Assembly (NCBI GenBank): GCA_933822405.4
Contig: CAKOGP040001113.1
Coordinates: 292,432-356,431, forward strand
DNA length: 64,000 nt
Reading direction: 5' to 3'
From: Cylindrotheca closterium
Taxonomy: Eukaryota; Bacillariophyta; Bacillariophyceae; Bacillariales; Bacillariaceae
The notes below the pieces were generated by a model that had not been told where the DNA came from, made no database searches, and saw only the letters and a program-made list of their open reading frames with translations. The position numbers and the translations under genes are program-made. The stretch's first letter is position 1. Each line of letters begins with the position of its first letter. Below, piece after piece: positions 10,858-21,167 of the stretch.

Positions 10858-12480
10858 ATGGCTCCACTCAACATGATCGACCTCGACATTAGCCAAACTT
10901 CAACCAATGAAACCGATCTCAAGCAAGACCTAGGAATGGCTACCTTCAAGTCTTTGGAGGATTACGACGATGTTTCTGCTGCCACCCCAGCCACTGCTGG
11001 CATGAGTTCTGGTCTTTCGTTTCAAGACTACCTTGACTTTTTGGTCACTGATAGTCCAGATCAAGCGCCCGAGGAAGAGTGCTCAACACCTCTACTAGAG
11101 CAAAATCCCCTCGGAGGCTTGCTCGATGAGTTTTTGGTCGATGGTGAACAGCCAGATAACGTGAAACGATATTCAAGTTGTTCACTGCAGCGCCAGCCCG
11201 ATGCGCCGTCTATTCATACGTCTATCCAGGCGAGGAGATTGAACAACATCTTGAACAATATGGATGGAACCAGCATGCGCGTTCCATCAAAGGCTCACAA
11301 AGAGTCATCCTCCAAGAAGTTGGAAAGAAACTCGTCCATGTTAGAGGTTCAAAAAGGAAAGAGAGGACGCCGACCTACTACGCGTGCCTCCGCTCCTGAC
11401 CTCCGAGCCAAGTCTATGGTTGCTAAGTCCCCATCAAAAGCTGCTGGAAGACGCAATACGAGTTTTCCAACTGTCCGCGAAGACAACAGTTCCTCACTTG
11501 TGAGCAGGGACGAGATGGATGCGGCGATTCGTGAAGCTTTGGTTGCTGCACGTCGACCAACCTCATCAGCTGAAGAGAAGTTTTCAGCCAAGCCCAAACT
11601 TCCAGCCATCAAGGACAAGCTCCTAAGCCCTCCTTCTAGAAAGAAGTCTGCACGCAACATGTCAGTGAGCAAACTAGTACGAAGCGCAAGCACACCAGAC
11701 AGACTCATCACCGACTCCAAGGTTCTCTCCAAGGTTCTACATAAATCCTCTGGTTCTACTCTCTCTCGAATCAGTGGCAAGAGCACAGCAGTTTCCGAAC
11801 TGTTGAAGAATGTGGTGGGAACACGTGCAAATTTCCAGAAAACAATGGACGAGAGTATCAACACTGTCGACTCGGTGGCCATTCTGAAAGCCAAGAAGAA
11901 TGAGTTGCAGACTAGCAGGACTGATCGTCAACAAGCGTCTATGGAAAGGGAACTGCAAGAGAAAGAAGAAATGATCAAGGCACTTTCTCGACAACTAGAG
12001 GAAGCAAGAGCATTGAATCAAAAGAGGGATATGGAAATCATTCGGAGAAAGTCAGTCGATAAAACCAGAAGGACACCAAGACCGTCTGTACAGCCCGTTA
12101 CCAAACGAAGCAGCCCGCGGTCTTCCGTTCCACTTAGTGTTGTTGACCGACAGAGCGAGCTGTCGTTGCCTAGCACCAAATCACGAAACCAAGCTACTGC
12201 CGAGGACAGTGGATCCATGGTTCAGAAGAAGAAAGCAAAGACTTCCAGAATCAAGGATTCTCTTCGGTCTTTGGAACAATACGATGAAATGAATATCCAA
12301 GAAGAAACAATCGGAAGCAGCTCATGCAAGAAACTGAAGAAGGTTCGCGTTTCGGTGACTTCGAGAAAGCCAAAAAGATCGACATCTAACGCTTCAAAGA
12401 AACGGCAGACAACCCCACTCTCGAAGGTCAAGAGGAGCAGATCTGAGGGGTCAATTTTAAAGAAAGGAACAAAGTACTAA
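10858..12480 (+). CDS. Unknown basic coiled-coil protein, paralog A
   Basis: 540 aa from an ATG at 10858, single exon. The N-terminal 110 residues are acidic and start MAPLNMIDLDISQT. A basic middle contains KGKRGRRPTTRASAPDLRAK, close to an AT-hook core (RGRP) but with an extra Arg. Then comes a Ser/Lys-rich region, a predicted coiled coil (residues about 355-400, EKEEMIKALSRQLEEARAL), and a Lys/Arg/Ser-rich tail ending SEGSILKKGTKY. No known enzyme domain was recognised. Composition (basic, Ser-rich, NLS-like clusters) suggests nuclear or cytoskeletal binding. It is the first of three same-strand paralogs, and the conserved blocks are the start, the RGRRP block, the coiled coil and the end. 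Confidence 0.75.
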   Translation: MAPLNMIDLDISQTSTNETDLKQDLGMATFKSLEDYDDVSAATPATAGMSSGLSFQDYLDFLVTDSPDQAPEEECSTPLLEQNPLGGLLDEFLVDGEQPDNVKRYSSCSLQRQPDAPSIHTSIQARRLNNILNNMDGTSMRVPSKAHKESSSKKLERNSSMLEVQKGKRGRRPTTRASAPDLRAKSMVAKSPSKAAGRRNTSFPTVREDNSSSLVSRDEMDAAIREALVAARRPTSSAEEKFSAKPKLPAIKDKLLSPPSRKKSARNMSVSKLVRSASTPDRLITDSKVLSKVLHKSSGSTLSRISGKSTAVSELLKNVVGTRANFQKTMDESINTVDSVAILKAKKNELQTSRTDRQQASMERELQEKEEMIKALSRQLEEARALNQKRDMEIIRRKSVDKTRRTPRPSVQPVTKRSSPRSSVPLSVVDRQSELSLPSTKSRNQATAEDSGSMVQKKKAKTSRIKDSLRSLEQYDEMNIQEETIGSSSCKKLKKVRVSVTSRKPKRSTSNASKKRQTTPLSKVKRSRSEGSILKKGTKY

Positions 12481-12874
12481 ATAGCCCTATTAGTCCTATA
12501 GTGATGCACATATAAGAGATGTATTTCTCATATTCTTTTAGTCTTCTACCCATTCCGATAACATAGTCTTTGTCTAGAGTAACATTGATTGTATTTGAAA
12601 AGATTTTTCGATTAGGACTATAGAGGACAGTATCCAGATTAGATATTTTGATATGAATAATATATCTGTGACGGGAAAATCCAGTCCTTTTGGCTTCGGC
12701 GAAACTTCGTGCCATGGGAAACTCAAAACAAATTGTGTCAAAAAGTAGCAAAGTGTTCCCGTGAACAACAGTTGTTCCGACACTACGTGTTGGGAAATTT
12801 TACAACAATATTCCGTGGTCAATTGCAAAATCTTATAAAATAAAACTATCGTACTGTGCCATAATAATTTCAAC
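12481..12874 (+). promoter_or_regulatory. Intergenic region with upstream element of paralog B
   Basis: No gene was seen. Positions 12684-12792 repeat, in diverged form, the element before paralog A: CTTCGGCGAAAC, then TTGTGTCAAAAAGT, then GTTGTTCCGACACTACGTG. It lies about 80-190 bases before the ATG. Confidence 0.45.
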
Positions 12875-14518
12875 ATGGCTCCACTCAACAAGATGATTGA
12901 TCTGGACATTAGCCAAGCTTCGGTAAATGAGTCCGATCTCAATCAAGACCGAGGGATGAAGGAGCCACAGCATAGGGATATGGCTGTCTTCAAGCGTTTG
13001 GAGGATGACGAGGACGTCCCTGCCGCCACCAAACCTACCATGTGTTCTGGCGCTCTTTCTTTTCAAGACTACATTGAATTTTTGGTCGATGCTAACGCAG
13101 TTCCAGCGCGTGAGAAGGAGTGGTCAACAGATTTACTGGAGCACCAGCCCTTTGACCTTGACTGTTTGCTCGAGGACTTTTTGGTCGGCAGTGAACATCA
13201 TGATCCAGAACCAACCAAGAAATCGTGTTCAAAAAGTTCACGGCACAAGCTCGATGAAGCGCCATCTATTCATATGTGTATTCAGACGAGGAGATTGAAC
13301 AACATGTTGGACAATGTGGATGGCAGTAGCATGCGCATAGCATCTAAGGCTCACAAAGAGCCATCATCCAAGAAGGTCCAAAAAGGAAAGAGAGGACGCC
13401 GACCAATCTCCCGCTCCTCAGCTCCTGACCTCCGAGCCAAGTCTATGGCTGCTAAGTCCACGTCTAAGCATGCTGGAAGTCACAATTCATCTTTTTCTAC
13501 GCTCCAAGAAGCCAAAAGTTCCTCACTCGTGAGCAGAGATGAGATGCAAGCGGCGATTCGTGAAGCCCTGATTGGTGTCCGCCAATCAACCTCACCAGCT
13601 GAAAAGAAGTTTGCAACACAGGACGAACTTCCTCCAGCGATGATTGACGAGAGCCCAGGCCAGCCCACCAAAAAGAAGCCTGCAAGCAAGAAAATAAGTA
13701 CACCAGACAGGCTCATCGCTGACTCCAAGGTTCTCGCCAAGATTCTACACGCATCCTCTGGTTCCACTCTCTCTCGAATAATACGCTCAAATTTCCAGAA
13801 GACGATGGACGAGAGTGATCTGAATGTCGACTCAGCGGACATTCAGAAAGCCAAAGTGGAGGAGCAGCAAGCATCTATGAAAAAGGAACTGCGAGAGAAA
13901 GAAGAAACAATTAAGGCTCTCTCTCGACAACTAGAGGAAGCAAGAAAATTGAATCAACAGAAGGAAATGGAAATCATTAGGAGAAAGGCAGTGGATAAAA
14001 CCAGAAGGCCATCAAGACCTGTAAAGCCCGTTGCCAGACGAAACGCGGTTCCGCGTCGTGTTATCCAACATAGCGAACTGACGCCTGACAGCGCGAGGCG
14101 AAGCACCAAACCACGCATTGGTGTTGTTGACCGACATAGCGAACTGTCGTTGCCTAACACCAAATCACGAAAACAAACTGCTTCCGAGGGCAGTGCTGAA
14201 TCCATAGTTCGGAGAAAGAAAGCAAAGGCCGCTAGAACCAAGGATCCTCTTCAGTGTGTAAGTGTCGATGCAACGGATATGCAAGAAGAAACAAGCATGA
14301 GCCGCCCATGCCAAAAGGTGAAGAATAATCGCGTTTCGGAGACTTCGACAAAGAGAAAGTCAAGAAGATCGACATCTAGTAACGCTTCGAAAGGGCAGAC
14401 AGTCCCAAGAAGATCGACATCTCACCGAGGAGGAAAGACTTCGAAAGGGCACACAGATTTGAAAGTCAAAAGGAGTACATCTGAGGGATCAATTCTAAAA
14501 AAAGGAACCGAGTACTAA
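12875..14518 (+). CDS. Unknown basic coiled-coil protein, paralog B
   Basis: 547 aa, single exon, paralogous to A and C. It opens MAPLNKMIDLDISQAS, has an acidic N-terminal third, KGKRGRRPISRSSAPDLRAK in the middle, the coiled coil EKEETIKALSRQLEEARKL, and ends SEGSILKKGTEY. Relative to A it lacks part of the middle (the segment around A residues 290-310) and has gained two internal duplications near the C-terminus: two HSEL-containing segments (around residues 395 and 425) and two PRRSTS/KGQT-type segments (around residues 505-530). The function is unknown; the repeats show that the tail evolves by short tandem duplication. Confidence 0.75.
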   Translation: MAPLNKMIDLDISQASVNESDLNQDRGMKEPQHRDMAVFKRLEDDEDVPAATKPTMCSGALSFQDYIEFLVDANAVPAREKEWSTDLLEHQPFDLDCLLEDFLVGSEHHDPEPTKKSCSKSSRHKLDEAPSIHMCIQTRRLNNMLDNVDGSSMRIASKAHKEPSSKKVQKGKRGRRPISRSSAPDLRAKSMAAKSTSKHAGSHNSSFSTLQEAKSSSLVSRDEMQAAIREALIGVRQSTSPAEKKFATQDELPPAMIDESPGQPTKKKPASKKISTPDRLIADSKVLAKILHASSGSTLSRIIRSNFQKTMDESDLNVDSADIQKAKVEEQQASMKKELREKEETIKALSRQLEEARKLNQQKEMEIIRRKAVDKTRRPSRPVKPVARRNAVPRRVIQHSELTPDSARRSTKPRIGVVDRHSELSLPNTKSRKQTASEGSAESIVRRKKAKAARTKDPLQCVSVDATDMQEETSMSRPCQKVKNNRVSETSTKRKSRRSTSSNASKGQTVPRRSTSHRGGKTSKGHTDLKVKRSTSEGSILKKGTEY

Positions 14519-14857
14519 GTTCTTCATACGATTGATTACTAAGATTATGTAAATATCACTCGCACATGTTCTTCTAGCCTTTCTCTAAAATGACATTGCT
14601 TTTTAAAAGGCGACGAAGGAACAGAGAACCAACCCACTGGATATCAGAGCGCAGAAATCTAAAACTCGGTGGATTTGCACTGGAATAGTGAGTGTCAAAA
14701 AGTCTCAGGTGCTCTATAAAAAGAATCCTTTAGCCGTGGAAAAACGTTGTTCCGAAAATGGCTCTTCGGAGAATTTTCACTTCAAAGGCAAATCTTTTGA
14801 AAATGACAAATTACGAAAATCACAAACTAGGAACAGGGTCGTACCGGTACTTTCAGC
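14519..14857 (+). promoter_or_regulatory. Intergenic region with upstream element of paralog C
   Basis: No gene was seen. Positions 14661-14769 carry AAACTCGGTGG, then GTGTCAAAAAGTC, then GTTGTTCCGAAAATG, the same word order as upstream of paralogs A and B. A palindromic GTACCGGTAC lies at 14841-14850, eight bases before the ATG. Confidence 0.45.
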
Positions 14858-16168
14858 ATGGCTACATTAAACAAGGCCAATCTGGACATTAGCCAAACTT
14901 GGATCCATCAGTCTGATCCAAAACAAGGCGCAGGTCTAAAGGAGCCACAGAATGATGATATGTTTGCCTTCAAGGATGTGGATGATGACGAAGTCTCTGT
15001 TTCCACCCCAACCACTGCCATGACAAGTTCAGGCAGTCTTCTTCAAGACCTCTTTTTTGAAAACCTTGACTCATTGCACGATAGTGCAAATTCATTTGAT
15101 GAGAAACCACGGAGTTCAAGAAGTTCTCTGCAACACCCGCCCAATAAAAAGCCATCAAGTCAGACAAGATTAAACAACAGCTTCAGCGATATCAGATCGG
15201 AGGTTCGGATGATTGGTATGGATGGAACCATTATGCGCATTCCATCAAAGGCACAGGAAGATTCAGTATCCAAGTTGACAAGCACCGCGTCCATGCCAGT
15301 GAATCAAAAAGGAAAAAGAGGACACCGAGGACCGAGTACGTTTGCCACAGCCCCTGAACTCCGAGTCAAGTCAATGGTAGCTAAATGCCCATCAAGGCCT
15401 GTTCGGCGACCTTTTTCATCGTTTCCAATCTGCGACAAAGACACCAGCTCTTCACTTTTGAGAATGAACGAGGTACAATCGGCGATTTGTGAAGTGTTGA
15501 CGGCCCATGATGACAAACGCGAAACTTCACCAGCTGAAGAGAGGTTTGCAGCCCAGTTCAAACTTCCTCCAGCGGTCATTGACGAGCGCCCAAGATGTCC
15601 TACTAGAAAGAAGTCTAACGACAAATTGAGTTTAGTCGCACGAAATCCAAGCTCATCAGACCAACGCTCTGACTTCAACGTTCTACATGCCCGAACTCCA
15701 TCCACTAGCTCCACACTCTCTCGAAGAAATGGCAAGAGTAGAGTTTCCGAACTCGTGATGAAGGTGAAAGCGTCACGTGCATCCTTCCAGAAACTAATGG
15801 ATGAGAGTGTACGTACTGTCGAGCCAGAGAGTCTTCGGAAAACCAATGACGAGGCGCATACTAGCAGGTCCATGCATCTTCAACAAACGTCTATGGAAAA
15901 ACAACTAGAAGAGAAAGAAGAAATGATCAAGAAACTCTCGCGACAATTGCAGGATGCAAGAGCATTGAATCAAAAGAAAGATTTGGAAGCTGCTAGGAGA
16001 AAACCAGTGGTAAAAATCAGAAGGAAACCAAAATCCCCAGAGCCCAACAAACGAAACACCTGGCAGAATGAAAAGCCAAGAAGATCGACATCTCGACTAG
16101 GAGCAAAAACTTCGAAAGGGCAAAACGTTTCGAAGATCAAGAGGAATGGATCTGAGAGTCTATTTTAG
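14858..16168 (+). CDS. Unknown basic coiled-coil protein, paralog C (shortened)
   Basis: 436 aa from an ATG at 14858. The start MATLNKANLDISQTW, the acidic region and the coiled coil (EKEEMIKKLSRQLQDARAL) match A and B. The AT-hook-like block has changed to KGKRGHRGPS, so the RGRRP core is lost. The C-terminus ends GSESLF: comparison with A shows loss of one base in the GAGGGGTCAATTTTA region, which creates a TAG and removes the conserved SILKKGT-Y ending. The rest stays open, so the protein is probably still made, but it is the most diverged of the three. Confidence 0.7.
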   Translation: MATLNKANLDISQTWIHQSDPKQGAGLKEPQNDDMFAFKDVDDDEVSVSTPTTAMTSSGSLLQDLFFENLDSLHDSANSFDEKPRSSRSSLQHPPNKKPSSQTRLNNSFSDIRSEVRMIGMDGTIMRIPSKAQEDSVSKLTSTASMPVNQKGKRGHRGPSTFATAPELRVKSMVAKCPSRPVRRPFSSFPICDKDTSSSLLRMNEVQSAICEVLTAHDDKRETSPAEERFAAQFKLPPAVIDERPRCPTRKKSNDKLSLVARNPSSSDQRSDFNVLHARTPSTSSTLSRRNGKSRVSELVMKVKASRASFQKLMDESVRTVEPESLRKTNDEAHTSRSMHLQQTSMEKQLEEKEEMIKKLSRQLQDARALNQKKDLEAARRKPVVKIRRKPKSPEPNKRNTWQNEKPRRSTSRLGAKTSKGQNVSKIKRNGSESLF

Positions 16169-16745
16169 AAAGGATTAATATTAAGTTGATGCATGTAACC
16201 CGCATATTCTTCTTGGCTTTTTAAAAAGAGCAAGTTTAGAAAAATAAGGGCGTGTGCGTTGCAACCCCCCAAAAGTGGAGAATTTCAAAAATCGACCACT
16301 CTGACTACACAAAAACTACTAAGAAAAACACAGTCAACAACCGCCTTGGAATTGCCCACCATAAATCCAGATACACTATGTAACTCGATGAGAAACAGTA
16401 ACTGGTGTGTGCAAAATTAGAATGTAGAACGGTCCGTGCAAGGTACAATACTGCCTAAAAGGGGAAATTGCTAGTAAATTCCACTTTTTGGGTTGCCAAA
16501 ACCGGCAACGCACAAGATAAGAGCCGAGGTAGGAGGCGCTTGAGATCAGATTGCAAAAATGTGACTTTTGGCGAATATCGCGTGAAACAGAATTCGAGGG
16601 AACGTTGAGCTCTCCACACACATGTTTTACCGCATGAATTCATTTATATGGGGCAATTCAGCTCCGCGCACGGCGGCCCTCCATGACCGTCAAGCCAGCA
16701 ACCTAACGGAATTTCTTGGCATCAGGTCGAACAAATGCTATTTCG
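16169..16745. other. Intergenic, nothing recognised
   Basis: No supported gene or RNA. ORFs on both strands are short and start at alternative codons. Confidence 0.4.
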
Positions 16746-18482
16746 ATGTATTGCAATCTTCGCCTGAATATGGTCACGGTAAGGCTATGGCTAATATCAC
16801 TGCTAGCTATACATGTTGTAAATGGTGAAACGATAAGGAGGGAAAGAAAGCGAGAAAAGGAAAGCAAACACGAATCGATTCAACTTCGAACACGATGGTT
16901 TATGCATGCGGCGCAAAATGCAAAGGCGTCTGCAGCTGGATTTGATACCGAAGATGAGACATTAATGCTACAGTTCGAAGCAATGATTGAAGAGAATATG
17001 AGTATCGCTACGGCGAGTCCATCTGCTGCAAGTATTGCCCCCTCGCCCACAACGAGAATAAGTAGTTTTCCAACTACATTGCCGTCAGAAGGAGGAATGA
17101 CACCATCTCCCACCAAGTCTCCATCCGAAGTACCAAGTTCAACAACAGCACAGCCTAGCGAATCTCAGTCAGCATCACCCTCTGAAGGTGTAATGGATGG
17201 CACACCCATCGGGGTTCCTATGAATTCTCCGACAAGTATACCAAGCCTTCGTAGTGGCGTTCCCACACTTTCTCCTAGTCTGTCGCTCCCGGAGGTACCA
17301 TCAGCCTCTCCTAGTGTCATTCCAACATCAAGTTCAACAACTCCATGCAACATGTCTCCTCAAAATCGTGCAGATAGCATGCTGGCTCTAATCAATGTCA
17401 TATCTAGGCAAAATGATGTTATTCGGGGCGGAAGTCCGCAGAACTTGGCTGCAAATTGGATCATCAATGGCGACGAAGCAAAACTGTGTCCTCAAGATGA
17501 TACCTGGATTCAGCGCTACATTATGGCAGTCTTTTACTACAGTACCAATGGTAATCGCTGGTTTCAATGCCAATCACCGAGTGATACAGGACTATCAATT
17601 TCTGAGGCAAATGAAGCATGTAACCTAACTAGTACATCAGCGGAAGGTACTTATGCCTGGTTGACTCCAGACAGCGAATGTCTATGGGCTGGAATCACGT
17701 GTGATGATAGTGAAAATACCATTGAACAGCTTGCAATTGGTAAGACAAAGCCGCTAATTCAGTTTGAATAAAATTCATTATTTGCTCACGATGAATCTCT
17801 TTTTCAACAGAATCGAATGGCGTAAGTGGCACAATACCCTTTGAAATACGAAGCCTTCAATCTTTGGTGAACTTGTCGCTGGAACGGGGTATAATAACTG
17901 TAAGTTCGAGTCGTACATAGATTCTCGTGCTGGTGTATCTGAGGGGATTCATCTTATCCCAATGGCTATTGCTACATGATACAGGGTACCATCCCAGAAG
18001 ATGTTGGATTCATAAGGGGTCTCGAAACACTCGATCTTGATAATAACATAATTGAAGGGACGATTCCGTTGTCCATTTATCGATTGACGAACTTGCAGCA
18101 GCTTGATTTGGACCAAAACGAGCTTCAAGGTACTTCGAATTTGTCACTTAACTTCAAATTTGTCATCAGTTGCTAACAATGCAGTTTTCTTTTGTTTCTT
18201 GGACTTCAAGGTACCATCAGCCCTACAATCGAAAGGATGACTAATCTACGACTACTGCAACTGAACAGTAATAATCTCAGTGGCACGATTCCGACAGAGC
18301 TTGGAAAACTACCGAACCTCAGTGTTGCTACATTCGAACGGAATCAAATGGATGGTACAATGCCTAGCGAAGTATGTGCCAACGTCGACGTATTGAGTAC
18401 ACTTACCACTGACTGCTTGGGTGCTCCAAATCGACCATCTCCGCCTTTTGTTGCTTGTTCCTGTTGCTCTGGATGCTTCTAA
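16746..18482 (+). CDS. Secreted leucine-rich-repeat protein with Ser/Pro hinge (four exons)
   Basis: Exons 16746-17739, 17811-17899, 17985-18129 and 18211-18482 sum to exactly 1500 bases (499 aa); introns are 71, 85 and 81 bases with GT-AG ends. A signal peptide is formed by MVTVRLWLISLLAIHVVNG; the second ATG at 16770 is an equally good start. Then follow a basic stretch, about 110 residues rich in Ser, Pro and Thr (probable O-glycosylated hinge), a Cys-rich LRR cap (ECLWAGITC), about five LRRs with GTIP signatures, and a terminal CSCCSGCF. The same cap-hinge-LRR-Cys tail order occurs in the gene at 273-2253, although sequence identity is low. It probably acts at the cell surface or wall; the ligand is unknown. 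Confidence 0.78.
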
Positions 18483-19000
18483 AAGAAATCTTGTAAAAGA
18501 AATCATTACTTTCTGGCAGTTATCATCTGCAAGAAGAACAGGGTTTGCTCAACAACAAACTCCGAGGAGGACGGCGCAACACCCATGACACATACAACAT
18601 AGCCCATTTCATAACACAATTCATAACATAATTCATAACATAATTCATAACATGACTCATATAATAACATATTATAGCTCATAAAAGAGTTCATAAAAGA
18701 GTTCATAACATAATTCAATCCTTCACAGGTATCCTTTGCGTACACAACTGGTACACGTGCTACTCTCTTGAGAGTGGGAGACGCACTCATACGCAGATTT
18801 TTTTTCTGCGTCAATTGGTACGGTATTTTTTGTAGCGATCCGATTGCGACACGCGATGTTCTAAGTAAATATCGCCCGCGCAGCAAATTTAACGGTTGTT
18901 GTCGTGTCTTCGCTAAATTGCGTGAAAAACACACAAACCGAAAAATCTTGAGGGCAATCAATCATCCCATTGGATGCCAAAACAACAACAACAGTAAAGC
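18483..19000. other. Intergenic region with 12-bp tandem repeats
   Basis: Contains the CATAACATAATT array described separately. Otherwise it is the upstream region of the armadillo-like gene; no gene was seen. Confidence 0.4.
18605..18720. repeat. Imperfect tandem repeat, CATAACATAATT-type units
   Basis: About nine units of 10-14 bases based on TTCATAACATAA, with interrupting variants (CATGACTCAT, CATAAAAGAGTT). On minus it reads as repeated TATGAATTATG, which gives an artificial repetitive ORF. Confidence 0.75.
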
Positions 19001-20765
19001 ATGGCGGAATTCATCACAGAAGCTGAAGACATTGTAGTTTCTTCTACCAAAGTCGAGACAAAGTCAGAAAGACTAAACACTGAGGCTGAAACCGAAGTCG
19101 AGGACTGTCGGGCAGATGATGCTGTTGGCCGAGAACATGAGGACGGTAGAGAACAAGTTGTTGATATTCAAGAAGAAGGAGAAGATGTAGAGGAGGACGA
19201 TGAAGAGGATGATGACGAAGATGACGAGGAGGACTTGATTGAAAAGAACGCAATTGCTGCCGTCACGGAGATGCTATCCACTGCGATCTTGGAATCCATC
19301 GGAGACGAGCAACTCCACGATGCCGAAAAACCTCCTCAAGACCCTGTTCTTAGTGTCAAAGCAACGACTTTGCTTTATGATATTTCCGGCAAAATGAATG
19401 ATCCTACCAAGAACCTTGCGGATTTGTTGGCCGCAATTAACCCACCAGAGGATGGTGAATTCAATCGAGCCTATATGATTCGTCGCAAGAATGCTTGTGG
19501 GGCTATGCATTTGTTGACCGCAGAAAAGGGCAAGCAACGCATCCAAATCTGTTGGACCAAAGGTGTTCTGGACTCCCTCAAGTCCGTAATGGAGGACTGT
19601 ATGGAACTCGGTATTGAAGGCTTTCTCCCAAATGATCAAACCCGTGACGAATACAAGGATGCTCGACGAAGAGCCGTGGCCACATTGATGAACTTGTCGG
19701 CTGCCCAAGAAAACAGACTCGTGCTACTCCACTTTCCCAATTTGATTTCGTCACTCCTTTCCACCATTTCATCCGCACCCGAGTGCAGCAAGGGTGGAGC
19801 CGCCACCCTTGCACATTTGTCCAAGACCAAGGAGAATCGCCTATTCTTGGCCAAGATTCCTGGTCTGTTTGATACCGTTGCTGATATTCTCGTTCCAGGG
19901 GCCGATGACCATGTCATTGAAGGCGCCGATGATGAAATGACGGTAATATCGCAAATGTACGATGAGCGTGGAGGCGCAGACCTCAAAGGAGCTCGCCAGA
20001 ATATGTTTGCACTGCTATTTCACTTGGGAAAAGAAAAAGACAACACTGTAAGTCAAAGAAGTCGGAAACAATATCATACTTGTGCTTCATCAATCTACAA
20101 AGCTAACCAGCACATCCCTTCTTCATAAACAACAGTACCACATGGCACGAAATGGTCGTCTCATTGATGCTCTGGCAGCCGTCAATTCCTATTTGATGAG
20201 CGACTTTCAAGAGTACGCTAGCAAGGTGCTTGCCAACTTGTCCCGTCACCATGGAAACACCAGGCACATTTGTTTTCGACACCCCAACGTCATTCAATCC
20301 TTGGTCACTTCGTCATACTCGTTCAATGAGGACACTCGCAAGTTGTCATGTCAGGCACTCCAAAATTTTGCACATGACCAACCTTGTCGATTGGAGCTAT
20401 CCAATATGAGGATTGTCATTCCATCTCTTTGCGATCGAGTTCGCGACGGAACAGATGAGGAAGAACGACTGTCGGCGTTACAAAGCATCAAGAGCCTTTC
20501 CGAAGAGCCATCCAATTTGATTGTCATGTCCAATACTCCCAATTGTATGCCAACCCTGATCATGATTTCGGATGGTACCGATGAAACTGCCTCCGAGATG
20601 ATGCGATATGTGGCATCGGATGCCTTGGCCAACTTTTCGTCGCATTGTCGATTGCTTGCCACTGCCGGCCACAAGGCAGACTTGGAGAACAAAGGAGAAG
20701 AGGATCCAAAAGTGGATCTATTTGTTCCTACGTTCAATGTCACAACGTGGGAACAATGGAAGTAA
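19001..20765 (+). CDS. Armadillo-like repeat protein with acidic N-terminus
   Basis: Exons 19001-20047 and 20136-20765 (intron 88 bases, GTAAGT...CAG, phase 0) give 558 aa. Residues 1-85 are strongly acidic (runs of D and E near 60-85). The remainder is an alpha-solenoid of armadillo/HEAT-like units with recurring patterns such as RAVATLMNLSAAQENR, GAATLAHLSKTKENR, ASKVLANLSRHHGNTR, LSCQALQNFAH and VASDALANFSSHCR. Such folds serve as protein-binding scaffolds. No F-box, U-box or other catalytic domain was found. It probably is cytosolic or nuclear; the partner is unknown. Confidence 0.75.
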
Positions 20766-21167
20766 CCAAAACAACACTAAAACCGAAATGCTTCAGCATC
20801 GTCGGAACGATTAGGGCAAAGAAAAATAGGTGTGTGAGTAGAAGGCTAGTTTCTAATGGTGTCTAATAATAATACATTGATTGACGAAAAAATGTTGTGA
20901 GAAAGATACAGACGGAGTAGACCCTACCTGGTACTGCTCGGATAGCCAACGAGTGTCTACTGCGACACTCGGGCATGCGACATTCTGCTAAAAACAGAAT
21001 ATTTGGATCGTATGCTTTCCGTTGGATGACGTACCGGTATACTTAGAGACAACGTCTCTTGTAATATGAAAAACCTCCGAAAATCGTTCGTTTCGCAATA
21101 TTTTAAAAAGAATGCAAACCGTGGCCGTCACACAATCTTTCTCTTCTTCAACAAAACCAACAAAACA
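20766..21167. other. Intergenic, nothing recognised
   Basis: No gene. TACCGGTA is present at 21032-21039, about 130 bases before the next ATG. Confidence 0.4.

Noticed and set aside
10858..16168. Transposon-encoded proteins as identity of the three paralogs
   Set aside because: No terminal repeats, target-site duplications, integrase or reverse transcriptase motifs were seen; array order and upstream copies fit tandem gene duplication.
18506..18961. 151-codon minus ORF with repeated SYELCYEL
   Set aside because: The repetition comes from the CATAACATAATT array; no start or domain supports a gene.
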